Program-made: the position numbers and the translations under genes | NCBI GenBank assembly: GCA_016200125.1 | Contig: JACQFK010000369.1 | Span: forward strand, 1 to 7,263 | From: Planctomycetota bacterium | GTDB taxonomy: Bacteria; Planctomycetota; MHYJ01; JACPRB01 | Length of the DNA stretch: 7,263 nt | Reading direction: 5' to 3' | Notes under the pieces: model-generated | The model's input: only the letters and a program-made list of their open reading frames with translations | Told to the model about the DNA's origin: nothing | Database searches by the model: none | Shown: positions 1 through 4,957 of the stretch, piece after piece | Layout: every line of letters begins with the position of its first letter | Position numbering within the stretch: the first letter of the stretch is position 1

Positions 1-761
1 TTCTTGGGATGGTAGTTCCACTCGCATCTGTAGGAGAAGCTGCCGCTCATGCTCTGGACCTGGCTGTTGGCGGTGAAGGTCTTGCCGAAGGGGATCGTGA
101 CGCCGCCCTTGGCGATGAGGCCCTTGTCGCCCACCGCCGTCACCTTGCTCTCGATGGTCTTCACGTCGGTGAGGCCCGGGGGCAGGATGATCGCCTCGAG
201 GGGGTCCTTGAAGAGCTGGTCCTTGCGGACCGGGCCGCTCGGCAGGAGCGGGTGGGTGAAGAGCCGGTCGAAAAGCGAGGGGGTGATCTGGCGGACGTTG
301 CCGCCGTTCCACAGGAAATTGGTCCGGCCCTTCTCGCTGATCGTGTCGACGGTGAACTCCCCGTCGGTGAGCTTCTTCATGTACTCGAACATCCGGTCGG
401 CCTCGGCCTTGGACGTGTTGTAGCCGGGCTTGTTGGGCTCGACCTTCATCTTGAGCTGGGGGTCGACCTTCTTGCCTTCCGCGTAGGACAGCCCGATTTC
501 GTAGTCCTGGCTGCCGTAGGACCAGGTCACCTTCTTCAGGGTGAGGGCGAGGATGCCCTCGGCCTTCCAGGCGAGCTCGGCCTCGACGTCGCGCTTGTCG
601 TGGCCTTCGGCGGCCTTGTCCTGGCCGTCGCGCTTGCGCAACTCGGTATAGGTCCACTTGAGTTCGAAGCGGTCGCCTTCCTGGAAGCTCCACTCCATCT
701 TGCCCGCGTCGTCCTGGCAGGAGAGAAATGAGGCCAGGAATGCCGCGCTGAGCGCTGTCAT
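1..761 (-). CDS. Exported protein of unknown function, probable lipoprotein (3' end off the window)
   Basis: The minus-strand reading frame is open from ATG at 761 to the window edge, giving 253 codons without a stop, so the C-terminus is missing. The start is supported by GGGAGG (767-772) five bases upstream and a promoter-like sequence beyond it. The N-terminus (MTALSAAFLASFLSC) is short and hydrophobic and ends in a possible lipobox, F12-L13-S14-C15, followed by QDD. It lacks the usual Lys/Arg before the hydrophobic core, so lipidation is plausible but not certain. The mature part is charged and beta-rich, with alternating patterns such as MEWSFQEGDRFELKWTYTEL, and has no catalytic motif or membrane segment. 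Its style recalls uncharacterised exported planctomycete-type proteins that begin with a 'W-x-F-x-x-G-D-x-F' strand. That is a resemblance from memory, not a family assignment. No function is proposed. Confidence 0.8.
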   Translation of the reverse strand, partial: MTALSAAFLASFLSCQDDAGKMEWSFQEGDRFELKWTYTELRKRDGQDKAAEGHDKRDVEAELAWKAEGILALTLKKVTWSYGSQDYEIGLSYAEGKKVDPQLKMKVEPNKPGYNTSKAEADRMFEYMKKLTDGEFTVDTISEKGRTNFLWNGGNVRQITPSLFDRLFTHPLLPSGPVRKDQLFKDPLEAIILPPGLTDVKTIESKVTAVGDKGLIAKGGVTIPFGKTFTANSQVQSMSGSFSYRCEWNYHPK

Positions 762-766
762 GGGAA

Positions 767-828
767 CCTCCCTCAGGGGACTACGACCCGCCGTCCGCCA
801 GTATATCCACGACGCGGGGGCAACGCAA
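767..828 (-). promoter_or_regulatory. Candidate sigma70-type promoter and ribosome binding site of the leftmost gene
   Basis: Read on the minus strand, TTGCGT (828-823) is followed after 17 bases by TATACT (805-800), a 5/6 match to the -10 consensus. GGGAGG (772-767) lies five bases before the ATG at 761. This would give a 5' leader of roughly 30 bases. The -35 matches only in its TTG. The promoter is a sequence inference; the ribosome binding site is strong. Confidence 0.5.
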
Positions 829-837
829 ACCGGCCGC

Positions 838-855
838 TCCGACAGAATTGTCGGG
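838..855. repeat. Inverted repeat between divergent genes
   Basis: CCGACA (839-844) and TGTCGG (849-854) are perfect inverted arms around GAAT, with a T-G wobble extending the stem by one base on each side. The dyad sits about ten bases upstream of the -35 of the leftward promoter, within the 222-base region (762-983) separating two divergent genes. It could be an operator for a dimeric regulator or a chance dyad. There is no T-tract to suggest a terminator. Apart from this dyad and the leftward promoter I see no convincing element in the region, and no good promoter for the response regulator. Confidence 0.3.
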
Positions 856-983
856 CCCGGACCACGCCCTTGTCCCCCCCTGGACTAGAACCCGCGAATC
901 CCCCCTGTTTTCTCATTGGCCCGCCCTTTGCGATAGCAGACGTCATGGAAGACCGCAACGAGGCTGAGAAAAGGAGAGATGCC

Positions 984-1370
984 GTGGAACACAAACCGTT
1001 CATCCTGGTGTGCGACGACACGCGCGCCATCCGCGAATCCCTGGTGGTGATCCTGCATCACGCGGGCTACCGCGCCGAGGCGGTGGAATCCGCGCTGGAC
1101 TGCGTGGCATTGGCCCGGAAGGACCATCCCGACATGATCATCATGGACATCATGATGCCCGGCATGGACGGAGCCACGGCCTCCGGCCTGATGAAGGACG
1201 TGCCGGAGATCGAGGGCGTCCCGGTGGTGCTGCTCTCGGCGATGCCGGAGGCCCAGGTGAAGATCCGGGCCGAGGACGCGGGCGCCGCGGGCTACCTCCT
1301 GAAGCCCTACCGCAAGAGCGTGCTGCTGGAGTGCGTGGAGCGGGTCATTTCGGGTAAACTGGTGGCGTGA
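984..1370 (+). CDS. CheY-like single-domain response regulator
   Basis: This 128-aa protein is one receiver (REC) domain with no output domain. The acidic pair D11-D12 (in VCDDTRAIRES) would bind Mg2+, D55 (in MIIMDIMMPGMDG) is the phospho-acceptor, S85 (VVLLSAMP) is the Ser/Thr switch residue and K107 (in GYLLKPY) is the invariant lysine, with Y104 near the aromatic switch position. All required receiver residues are therefore present. I chose the GTG at 984 because AAGGAG (971-976) lies seven bases upstream and the protein then starts exactly at the first beta strand. The in-frame ATG at 945 would add a charged extension and has no ribosome binding site. Such stand-alone receivers act through protein-protein contact, as CheY or Spo0F do, and take phosphate from a kinase. 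No histidine kinase is in the window. Its stop codon overlaps the start of the next gene, so the 99-aa product is a candidate partner. Confidence 0.93.
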   Translation: MEHKPFILVCDDTRAIRESLVVILHHAGYRAEAVESALDCVALARKDHPDMIIMDIMMPGMDGATASGLMKDVPEIEGVPVVLLSAMPEAQVKIRAEDAGAAGYLLKPYRKSVLLECVERVISGKLVA

Positions 1371-1666
1371 CCGGCCCCGCGGAGATCTGGCGCGTCCATC
1401 AGAACGCCCAGTTTCCGCCCTCCTGCCTGCCGATGGCGGTCGACGGCGTCCGTCTCGTCAAGATCGATGCCGTGGCCGGCGCCCTCCTGACCGCCTCCCT
1501 CCGCAGCGACGGCATCCCGCGCCCCCTCGACGAGTCGAAGCGCCGCGATCTCGAACGCCAGCGCGGCCTGATCCTCAAGGCGCTTCAGGAGCCCGCGCTC
1601 GACGCCGAAGGCCGCGCCTACTTCGAACGGCTTTCGGCCCTCAGCGAACTCGTGCTCAAGGGATGA
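1367..1666 (+). CDS. Unrecognised 99-aa protein, coupled to the response regulator
   Basis: The GTG start lies within the GTGA that also contains the TGA of the response regulator, a 4-base overlap typical of translational coupling. No good ribosome binding site precedes it. I do not recognise the family. The N-terminal half (about residues 5-50) looks like a small beta/alpha domain with the notable sequence WRVHQNAQFPPSC and a hydrophobic stretch VRLVKIDAVAGALLTASL. The C-terminal half (about 52-99) is highly charged and helical, possibly a short helical hairpin (DESKRRDLERQRGLILKALQ, then a second helix to the end). There is no signal peptide or membrane segment, so it is probably cytoplasmic. 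Its last 11 bases overlap the 3' end of the opposing quinone reductase gene. The coupling suggests work with the receiver protein, for example as a binding partner or output subunit, but that is inference only. Confidence 0.75.
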   Translation: MTGPAEIWRVHQNAQFPPSCLPMAVDGVRLVKIDAVAGALLTASLRSDGIPRPLDESKRRDLERQRGLILKALQEPALDAEGRAYFERLSALSELVLKG

Positions 1667-2630
1667 GAACGATCTTGCCGTAGGCGCTCTGTTCCATCAC
1701 CTGCTGCTGGGCCTTCGCGACCTCCTTGAGCGGCAATTCCTGGCCGATGATCGGCGTGAGGGTGCCGTTGGCGAAGCCGGCGCCCAGGCCCGCCCAGATC
1801 GACGCCGCCTCGGCCTCGGTCGGATTCCCGAGATGCATGCCCAGGATCGCCGCGTCGCGCATCATCGCCTCGCGCGGATTGATCTCGACCGGCCCGCGGC
1901 AGCCGATCACGACGATGCGGCCGAACTTGGCGAGCACCGTCAGGTCCTTGCCCAGGTTGGTATGCGACGCCATCTCGAGGATGATGTCGGCCCCGCGGCC
2001 GTTCGTGAGGGCCATCAGCTTCTCGAGGTAGTCGGGGGCCTTGTGGTCGAGCACGTGGTGGGCGCCCTGCTGCAGGACGAGCTCGCGGCCCCGGTCAGTG
2101 CCGGCCGTGCCGATCACGCGGAGTCCCTGGCTGCGGGCGATCTGGGTGGCGGCGACGCCGACGCCGCCCGACGCGCCGTGGACGAGGACGGACTCGCCGG
2201 CCTGGCCCCGGGCGCGCTGGATCAGCGAGCGATAGGCGGTGCCGTAGGGGATGTAGATCGCGGCGCCCTGGGAGAAGGAAAGCCGCTCGGGCAGGGGATG
2301 GACCTGCGCGGCGCGGCTCAGGGCCAGCTCGGCGGCGGCGCCGGTGAAGCTCGGCGAGGTCGTCCCCGTGAGGAAGACCCGGTCGCCCGGCTTCACGTGG
2401 GTCACGCCCTCGCCCGCGGCCTCGACGAGCCCCGCGGCGTCCGAGCCGGGCGTGTAGGGGAGGGCGACGACCTTGGCGTAGGCGCCGCTGCGGATGGAGA
2501 CGTCGACCGGGTTGACCCCGACGGCCTTCACGCGGACGAGGACCTGGCCCGGCCCCGCCTTGGGCTCGGGGAGCTCCTCGAGCTTCAGCACCTGCGGGCC
2601 GCCGTACTCGTGGACGCGGACGGATTTCAT
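1656..2630 (-). CDS. qor: NADPH:quinone reductase, zeta-crystallin type (zinc-free MDR family)
   Basis: This 324-aa protein has the usual length of the quinone oxidoreductase (COG0604) branch of the medium-chain dehydrogenase/reductase superfamily. The N-terminal GroES-like domain (about 1-120) opens with MKSVRVHEYGGPQVLKL and carries VGVNPVDVSIRSGAY and PYTPGSDAAG. The Rossmann domain (about 125-270) has the nucleotide-binding loop VLVHGASGGVGVAATQIA near residue 150, the AxxGxxG type of NADPH-using quinone reductases. The catalytic-zinc ligands of alcohol dehydrogenases are absent, as is normal for this group. Conserved EINPRE and GKIVLIP follow towards the C-terminus. Members reduce quinones, often by one electron, or other alpha,beta-unsaturated carbonyls using NADPH in the cytoplasm; the substrate here is unknown. 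From memory, the sequence is notably close to vertebrate zeta-crystallin (CRYZ). The ATG at 2630 has GGGAGGA (2636-2642) five bases upstream. The 3' end overlaps the convergent 99-aa gene by 11 bases, leaving no room for a separate terminator. Confidence 0.93.
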   Translation of the reverse strand: MKSVRVHEYGGPQVLKLEELPEPKAGPGQVLVRVKAVGVNPVDVSIRSGAYAKVVALPYTPGSDAAGLVEAAGEGVTHVKPGDRVFLTGTTSPSFTGAAAELALSRAAQVHPLPERLSFSQGAAIYIPYGTAYRSLIQRARGQAGESVLVHGASGGVGVAATQIARSQGLRVIGTAGTDRGRELVLQQGAHHVLDHKAPDYLEKLMALTNGRGADIILEMASHTNLGKDLTVLAKFGRIVVIGCRGPVEINPREAMMRDAAILGMHLGNPTEAEAASIWAGLGAGFANGTLTPIIGQELPLKEVAKAQQQVMEQSAYGKIVLIP

Positions 2631-2656
2631 CGGAGTCCTCCCGGGGTTAGGACGGA

Positions 2657-2686
2657 ATTATAGAACGGGCGGCCTTTCCTTGGCAT
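2657..2686 (-). promoter_or_regulatory. Promoter of the quinone reductase gene
   Basis: On the minus strand a perfect TATAAT (2662-2657) lies 18 bases downstream of ATGCCA (2686-2681), a 4/6 match to the -35 consensus. It is one of very few AT-rich patches in the area and is followed by a short leader carrying the GGGAGGA ribosome binding site. The -35 shares bases with the -10 of the rightward lipoprotein gene, so the two promoters may exclude each other. This is inferred from sequence. Confidence 0.55.
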
Positions 2687-2697
2687 AATCTTCAGTA
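2681..2697 (+). promoter_or_regulatory. Extended -10 promoter of the lipoprotein gene, probably leaderless
   Basis: TGGCATAAT contains CATAAT (2684-2689, 5/6 to consensus) preceded by the extended -10 TG at 2681-2682. The ATG at 2697 lies only seven bases after the hexamer, where transcription would normally start, and the bases between (CTTCAGT) hold no ribosome binding site. No convincing -35 is visible. The mRNA would therefore begin at or next to the start codon. Confidence 0.45.
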
Positions 2698-3260
2698 TGA
2701 ACAAACTGATGATGGCGCTCCTGACCTTGGTGTCCTGCTCGCCGGATCCGACGCCGCCTCCGCTCAAGGTCGCGCCCGATCCGTCGGCCCCGACGGCCAT
2801 GATGGCCCCGCCGCCGAAGGCCGCGGTCGACGTCATCAAGTTCGAGGCGCCCAAGGACTGGACCAAGGAGGAGCCCTCTTCCAACATGCGCAAGGGGCAG
2901 TACAAGGTGCCCGACAAGGCCAAGAAGGGCGCCGACGCGCAGCTCGCGCTCTTCTACTTCGGGGCCCGCAACGACATGCTCGAGGACAACCTCCGGCGCT
3001 GGGCCCAGCAGATGGGCGCGGCCGATCCCAAGACCGATGTGATCCAGGGCAAGTGCAAGATCCACCTCGTCGACCTCAAAGGCACCTACACGGGCGACCA
3101 GCAGACCGGGCCGCAGGAGAACCAGCGCCTGCTCGCCGCCGTCGTGGAGAACGAGGACGGCCCCTGGTACTTCAAGCTGGTCGGCCCCGCCGACACCGTC
3201 GGCCCCTGGCGCGAGGAGTTCATCACGATGCTCAAGGGCGCCGGAACGAAGAAGGAATAG
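2697..3260 (+). CDS. Small secreted lipoprotein of unknown function
   Basis: This 187-aa protein begins with a classical lipoprotein signal: one Lys, a hydrophobic core and the lipobox L11-V12-S13-C14. After lipidated Cys14, Ser at +2 fits outer-membrane retention. A Pro/Ala-rich tether (about 15-42) leads to a compact globular domain (about 45-180) rich in Lys and Trp, with IKFEAPKDWTKEEPSSNMRK, a strand LALFYFG, a helix DNLRRWAQQMG and a closing GPWREEFITMLKGAG. The pattern of a 'P-x-x-W' start, a 'W-x-x-Q' middle helix and a terminal 'F-x-x-M/L' helix resembles exported alpha/beta proteins of the DcrB/PsbP-like kind. I regard that only as a structural guess. No catalytic residues stand out. 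The ATG at 2697 lacks a Shine-Dalgarno sequence and sits right behind a -10 element, so initiation is probably leaderless. The gene is divergent from the quinone reductase gene. Confidence 0.85.
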   Translation: MNKLMMALLTLVSCSPDPTPPPLKVAPDPSAPTAMMAPPPKAAVDVIKFEAPKDWTKEEPSSNMRKGQYKVPDKAKKGADAQLALFYFGARNDMLEDNLRRWAQQMGAADPKTDVIQGKCKIHLVDLKGTYTGDQQTGPQENQRLLAAVVENEDGPWYFKLVGPADTVGPWREEFITMLKGAGTKKE

Positions 3261-3264
3261 CCCG

Positions 3265-3286
3265 CCGGAATTCCGGTTCATTTTTT
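3265..3286 (+). terminator. Weak intrinsic terminator-like element after the lipoprotein gene
   Basis: A perfect palindrome, CCGGAATTCCGG (3265-3276), four bases after the TAG stop can fold as a CCGG/CCGG stem with an AAUU loop. TTCA and six T residues (3281-3286) follow. The stem is short and the T-tract is offset by four bases, so termination would be partial at best. Confidence 0.4.
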
Positions 3287-3341
3287 CTACCCCCCGACCC
3301 GGACGCGGGTAAAAGGTCCTCCAAGGACTAGATGGGGGTGG
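3287..3341 (+). promoter_or_regulatory. Predicted three-way-junction leader hiding the LamG gene ribosome binding site
   Basis: Three helices can form together. P1 pairs 3287-3294 (CTACCCCC) with 3334-3341 (GGGGGTGG), eight pairs including one G-U. P2 pairs ACCCG (3297-3301) with CGGGT (3306-3310) across a GACG loop. P3 pairs 3315-3320 with 3324-3329 across a CCA loop, its outermost pair being G-U. The joins are CG, AAAA and AGAT. The 3' strand of P1 contains GGGGG, the best ribosome binding site for the ATG at 3344, so closing P1 would block initiation. I cannot match it to a known riboswitch class. Chance pairing of C and G runs in GC-rich DNA is a real alternative. Confidence 0.35.
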
Positions 3342-3343
3342 CT

Positions 3344-4465
3344 ATGCAGCTTTTGATCCTCACGGCAGCGCTCTGTGCGGGCGCCTTTCAGGAACCCGCG
3401 GCGCCCCAGGGGCCCGCCGCGTACTACAAGCTTGACGAGGCCAATACCGCGGGCACGGCCGCCGATTCCGTGGCCGGCGGCGTCGCAGGCGCCTACGTCG
3501 GGCCGCCCACGGTGTCCACGGCCGTCAACACGGTCAACACCTATCCCAACCCCCGCTGCCTGAGCTTCAGCGGCTCCGGCCAGTGTGTCAACATCGGCAA
3601 CTTCGGCAGCTTCACCAATTTCACGGTCTCCACCTGGGTGAACCGGTCGGCGACGGCCGGCGGGCGCCAGAGCATCGTCTCCTACAAGGAAGGCAACGGC
3701 GTCAACATGGGCTTCGTGCTCTGCCTCAACGAGAGCGGAACCACCGAGTACCCCCGGATCTGGGTCATGGTCAACGGAGCCTGGCTGAACGCGGAGCAGG
3801 CGGTGGCGGTCCCCCAGGGGGCCTGGACCCACCTCGCCGCGAGCTACGATGGCGCCAACATCACCCTCTATGTGAACGGACTCCAGGCGGCGCAGACCGC
3901 CGCGCCCGGCGCGATGACCAACAGCGGCGTGCAGAACTGCGTCATCGGCGCGCGCGCGGATTACACCTCGAACTTCTTCCCGGGCCTCATCGACGACGTC
4001 CGTATCTACAGCCGCGCCCTCCTGGCGACGGAAGTGGCCGTCCTGGCCGCCGGCTGCCCGGTGCCCACGAACCTTACGGCCTCGTCCACGGCGGTCGGGC
4101 AGATCGACCTGGCCTGGGCCGCGCCCGGCGGCCCCGCCGTGACCTACACGTACCACATCCGGCGGAAGCCGACCTCCTCGCCCGCCTCGAGCTACGTCAC
4201 GATCGCCACGCAGGCAGGCCTGACCTACACGGACACGGTGTATCCCTACTACTCTTATGACTACGAGATCACGGCCGTCAGCGCCGCCGAAAGCGGCCCC
4301 TCGGCGTCCGTTTCGATCGTTCCGATGATGCCCCCGCCGCGCACCCAGAAGGTCGGCAATGACCGCGACCCCTGCGGCTGCGGGTCGGCCTTGTCGCCCG
4401 GCTGGGCGTCGCTCGCGGCCCTCGCGCTCGCCCTGGCCCTGGTTCTAACGTCGTTCAAACGGTAG
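3344..4465 (+). CDS. Secreted LamG-FN3 protein with Cys-type C-terminal sorting tag
   Basis: This 373-aa secreted protein starts with a signal peptide (MQLLILTAALCAGA, cleavage likely before FQEP). Next is a laminin-G/concanavalin-like beta-sandwich of the Laminin_G_3 type (about 24-236), recognisable from AAYYKLDE, TNFTVSTWVNR, GAWTHLAASYDGANITLYVN and FFPGLIDDVRIYSRAL. A fibronectin type III domain follows (about 238-327: a PTNLTASS start, IDLAWAAP, a YxYxITAVSAAE strand). A Pro-rich linker then leads to DPCGCGS (Cys344, Cys346), a hydrophobic helix (about 353-369) and a final KR. This Cys/membrane helix/basic layout matches MYXO-CTERM-like sorting tags. LamG domains usually bind glycans or proteins, so a surface adhesion or binding role is likely, with the ligand unknown. 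I chose ATG 3344 because GGGGG lies five bases upstream, as in two neighbouring genes. ATG 3332 in the same frame, behind AAGGA, would add four residues. Confidence 0.9.
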   Translation: MQLLILTAALCAGAFQEPAAPQGPAAYYKLDEANTAGTAADSVAGGVAGAYVGPPTVSTAVNTVNTYPNPRCLSFSGSGQCVNIGNFGSFTNFTVSTWVNRSATAGGRQSIVSYKEGNGVNMGFVLCLNESGTTEYPRIWVMVNGAWLNAEQAVAVPQGAWTHLAASYDGANITLYVNGLQAAQTAAPGAMTNSGVQNCVIGARADYTSNFFPGLIDDVRIYSRALLATEVAVLAAGCPVPTNLTASSTAVGQIDLAWAAPGGPAVTYTYHIRRKPTSSPASSYVTIATQAGLTYTDTVYPYYSYDYEITAVSAAESGPSASVSIVPMMPPPRTQKVGNDRDPCGCGSALSPGWASLAALALALALVLTSFKR

Positions 4466-4481
4466 CACTTCGTGCTACGAT
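4454..4481 (+). promoter_or_regulatory. Candidate promoter of the YdcZ-type transporter gene
   Basis: TTCAAA (4454-4459, 4/6) and TACGAT (4476-4481, 4/6) are spaced by 16 bases. The -10 is preceded by TGC, giving an extended -10. It overlaps the end of the LamG gene and the stop-codon hairpin. Read-through from the LamG gene is an equally good explanation for expression of the transporter. Confidence 0.3.
4462..4478 (+). terminator. Perfect hairpin over the stop codon of the LamG gene
   Basis: GTAGCAC (4462-4468) and GTGCTAC (4472-4478) form a perfect seven-pair stem with a TTC loop, and the TAG stop (4463-4465) lies inside the 5' arm. No T-tract follows, so this is not a canonical terminator. 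It might protect the 3' end of the message, attenuate read-through into the transporter gene, or serve as a protein-binding palindrome. Confidence 0.35.
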
Positions 4482-4510
4482 GCCCCTCTGGCTAGAGAGG
4501 AGCATCCGGC

Positions 4511-4957
4511 ATGAACCCTTGGCTGATCGTCGTGATGATGGTCGCGGGCGGCGCGATGATGTCCTTCCAGGCGCCCATCAACGCGGCGCTGAGGACTCAC
4601 GTCGGCGTCTTCGAATCCGCGCTCGTATCGTTCACCGTGGGCACGATCGCGCTGGTCCTCGTCGTCCTGCTGGCGGGGAAGGGCAGCGTCGGCGCGGTCC
4701 GGAACGCCGGCGCGTGGCAGCTGCTGGGCGGCCTGATCGGCGCCTTCTTCGTCACCGCGAACCTGATCGCGGCCCCGGAGATCGGCGTGACCCGGACGAA
4801 CATCGCGTCGCTGGCCGGCACGATGACCGCCGCGATTCTGATCGACCGCTTCGGCTGGGTGGGGATTCCGGCGAAGCCCATCGAGGCCACCCGTATCGCC
4901 GGCGTGCTGTTGATGGTGGTGTCGGTGGTCCTGATCAACTGGAAAAAAACTACTTGA
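4511..4957 (+). CDS. DMT-superfamily membrane protein, YdcZ/DUF606 family
   Basis: This 148-aa integral membrane protein has five predicted helices (about 3-25, 32-55, 68-90, 95-115 and 124-144), the size and topology of the YdcZ (DUF606, DMT_YdcZ) branch of the drug/metabolite transporter superfamily. Typical features are the N-terminal MNPWLIVVMMVAGGAMMSFQ with APINAALRTHVG after it, FESALVSFTVGTIAL, the third helix LLGGLIGAFFVTANLIAAPE, and a last helix ending LINW before a short KK tail. Members are half-size transporters presumed to work as dimers in the inner membrane. Substrates are mostly unknown, so none is assigned. The start is clear: AGAGGAG (4496-4502) lies eight bases before the ATG. 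The gene lies 45 bases after the LamG gene. Its last eight bases overlap the opposing TPR lipoprotein gene. Confidence 0.9.
   Translation: MNPWLIVVMMVAGGAMMSFQAPINAALRTHVGVFESALVSFTVGTIALVLVVLLAGKGSVGAVRNAGAWQLLGGLIGAFFVTANLIAAPEIGVTRTNIASLAGTMTAAILIDRFGWVGIPAKPIEATRIAGVLLMVVSVVLINWKKTT

Noticed and set aside
9..731. 240-codon plus-strand open frame and a shorter one at 49-423
   Set aside because: These are shadows of the minus-strand gene at 1-761, which has the better start site, a promoter and natural composition.
870..983. Longer N-terminus for the response regulator
   Set aside because: It would put 38 unrelated residues before the receiver fold. The GTG at 984 has an ideal AAGGAG site and gives the standard length.
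773..1127. Two short minus-strand frames in and beyond the divergent intergenic region
   Set aside because: They have no ribosome binding sites and overlap the promoter region and the response regulator on the other strand.
1833..2663. 276-codon plus-strand open frame opposite the quinone reductase
   Set aside because: It is antisense to a gene with clear family motifs along its whole length and has no features of its own.
2658..3281. 207-codon minus-strand open frame opposite the small lipoprotein
   Set aside because: It is a Gly/Arg/Leu-rich antisense shadow. The plus-strand frame has a clean lipobox and natural composition.
3297..3341. Cyclic-di-GMP-I riboswitch upstream of the LamG gene
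   Set aside because: Only GGACGC is shared. The conserved GGCAAACC and receptor elements are missing and the helices do not match.
3287..4156. 289-codon minus-strand open frame opposite the LamG gene
   Set aside because: It is an antisense shadow. The plus strand carries unmistakable LamG motifs.
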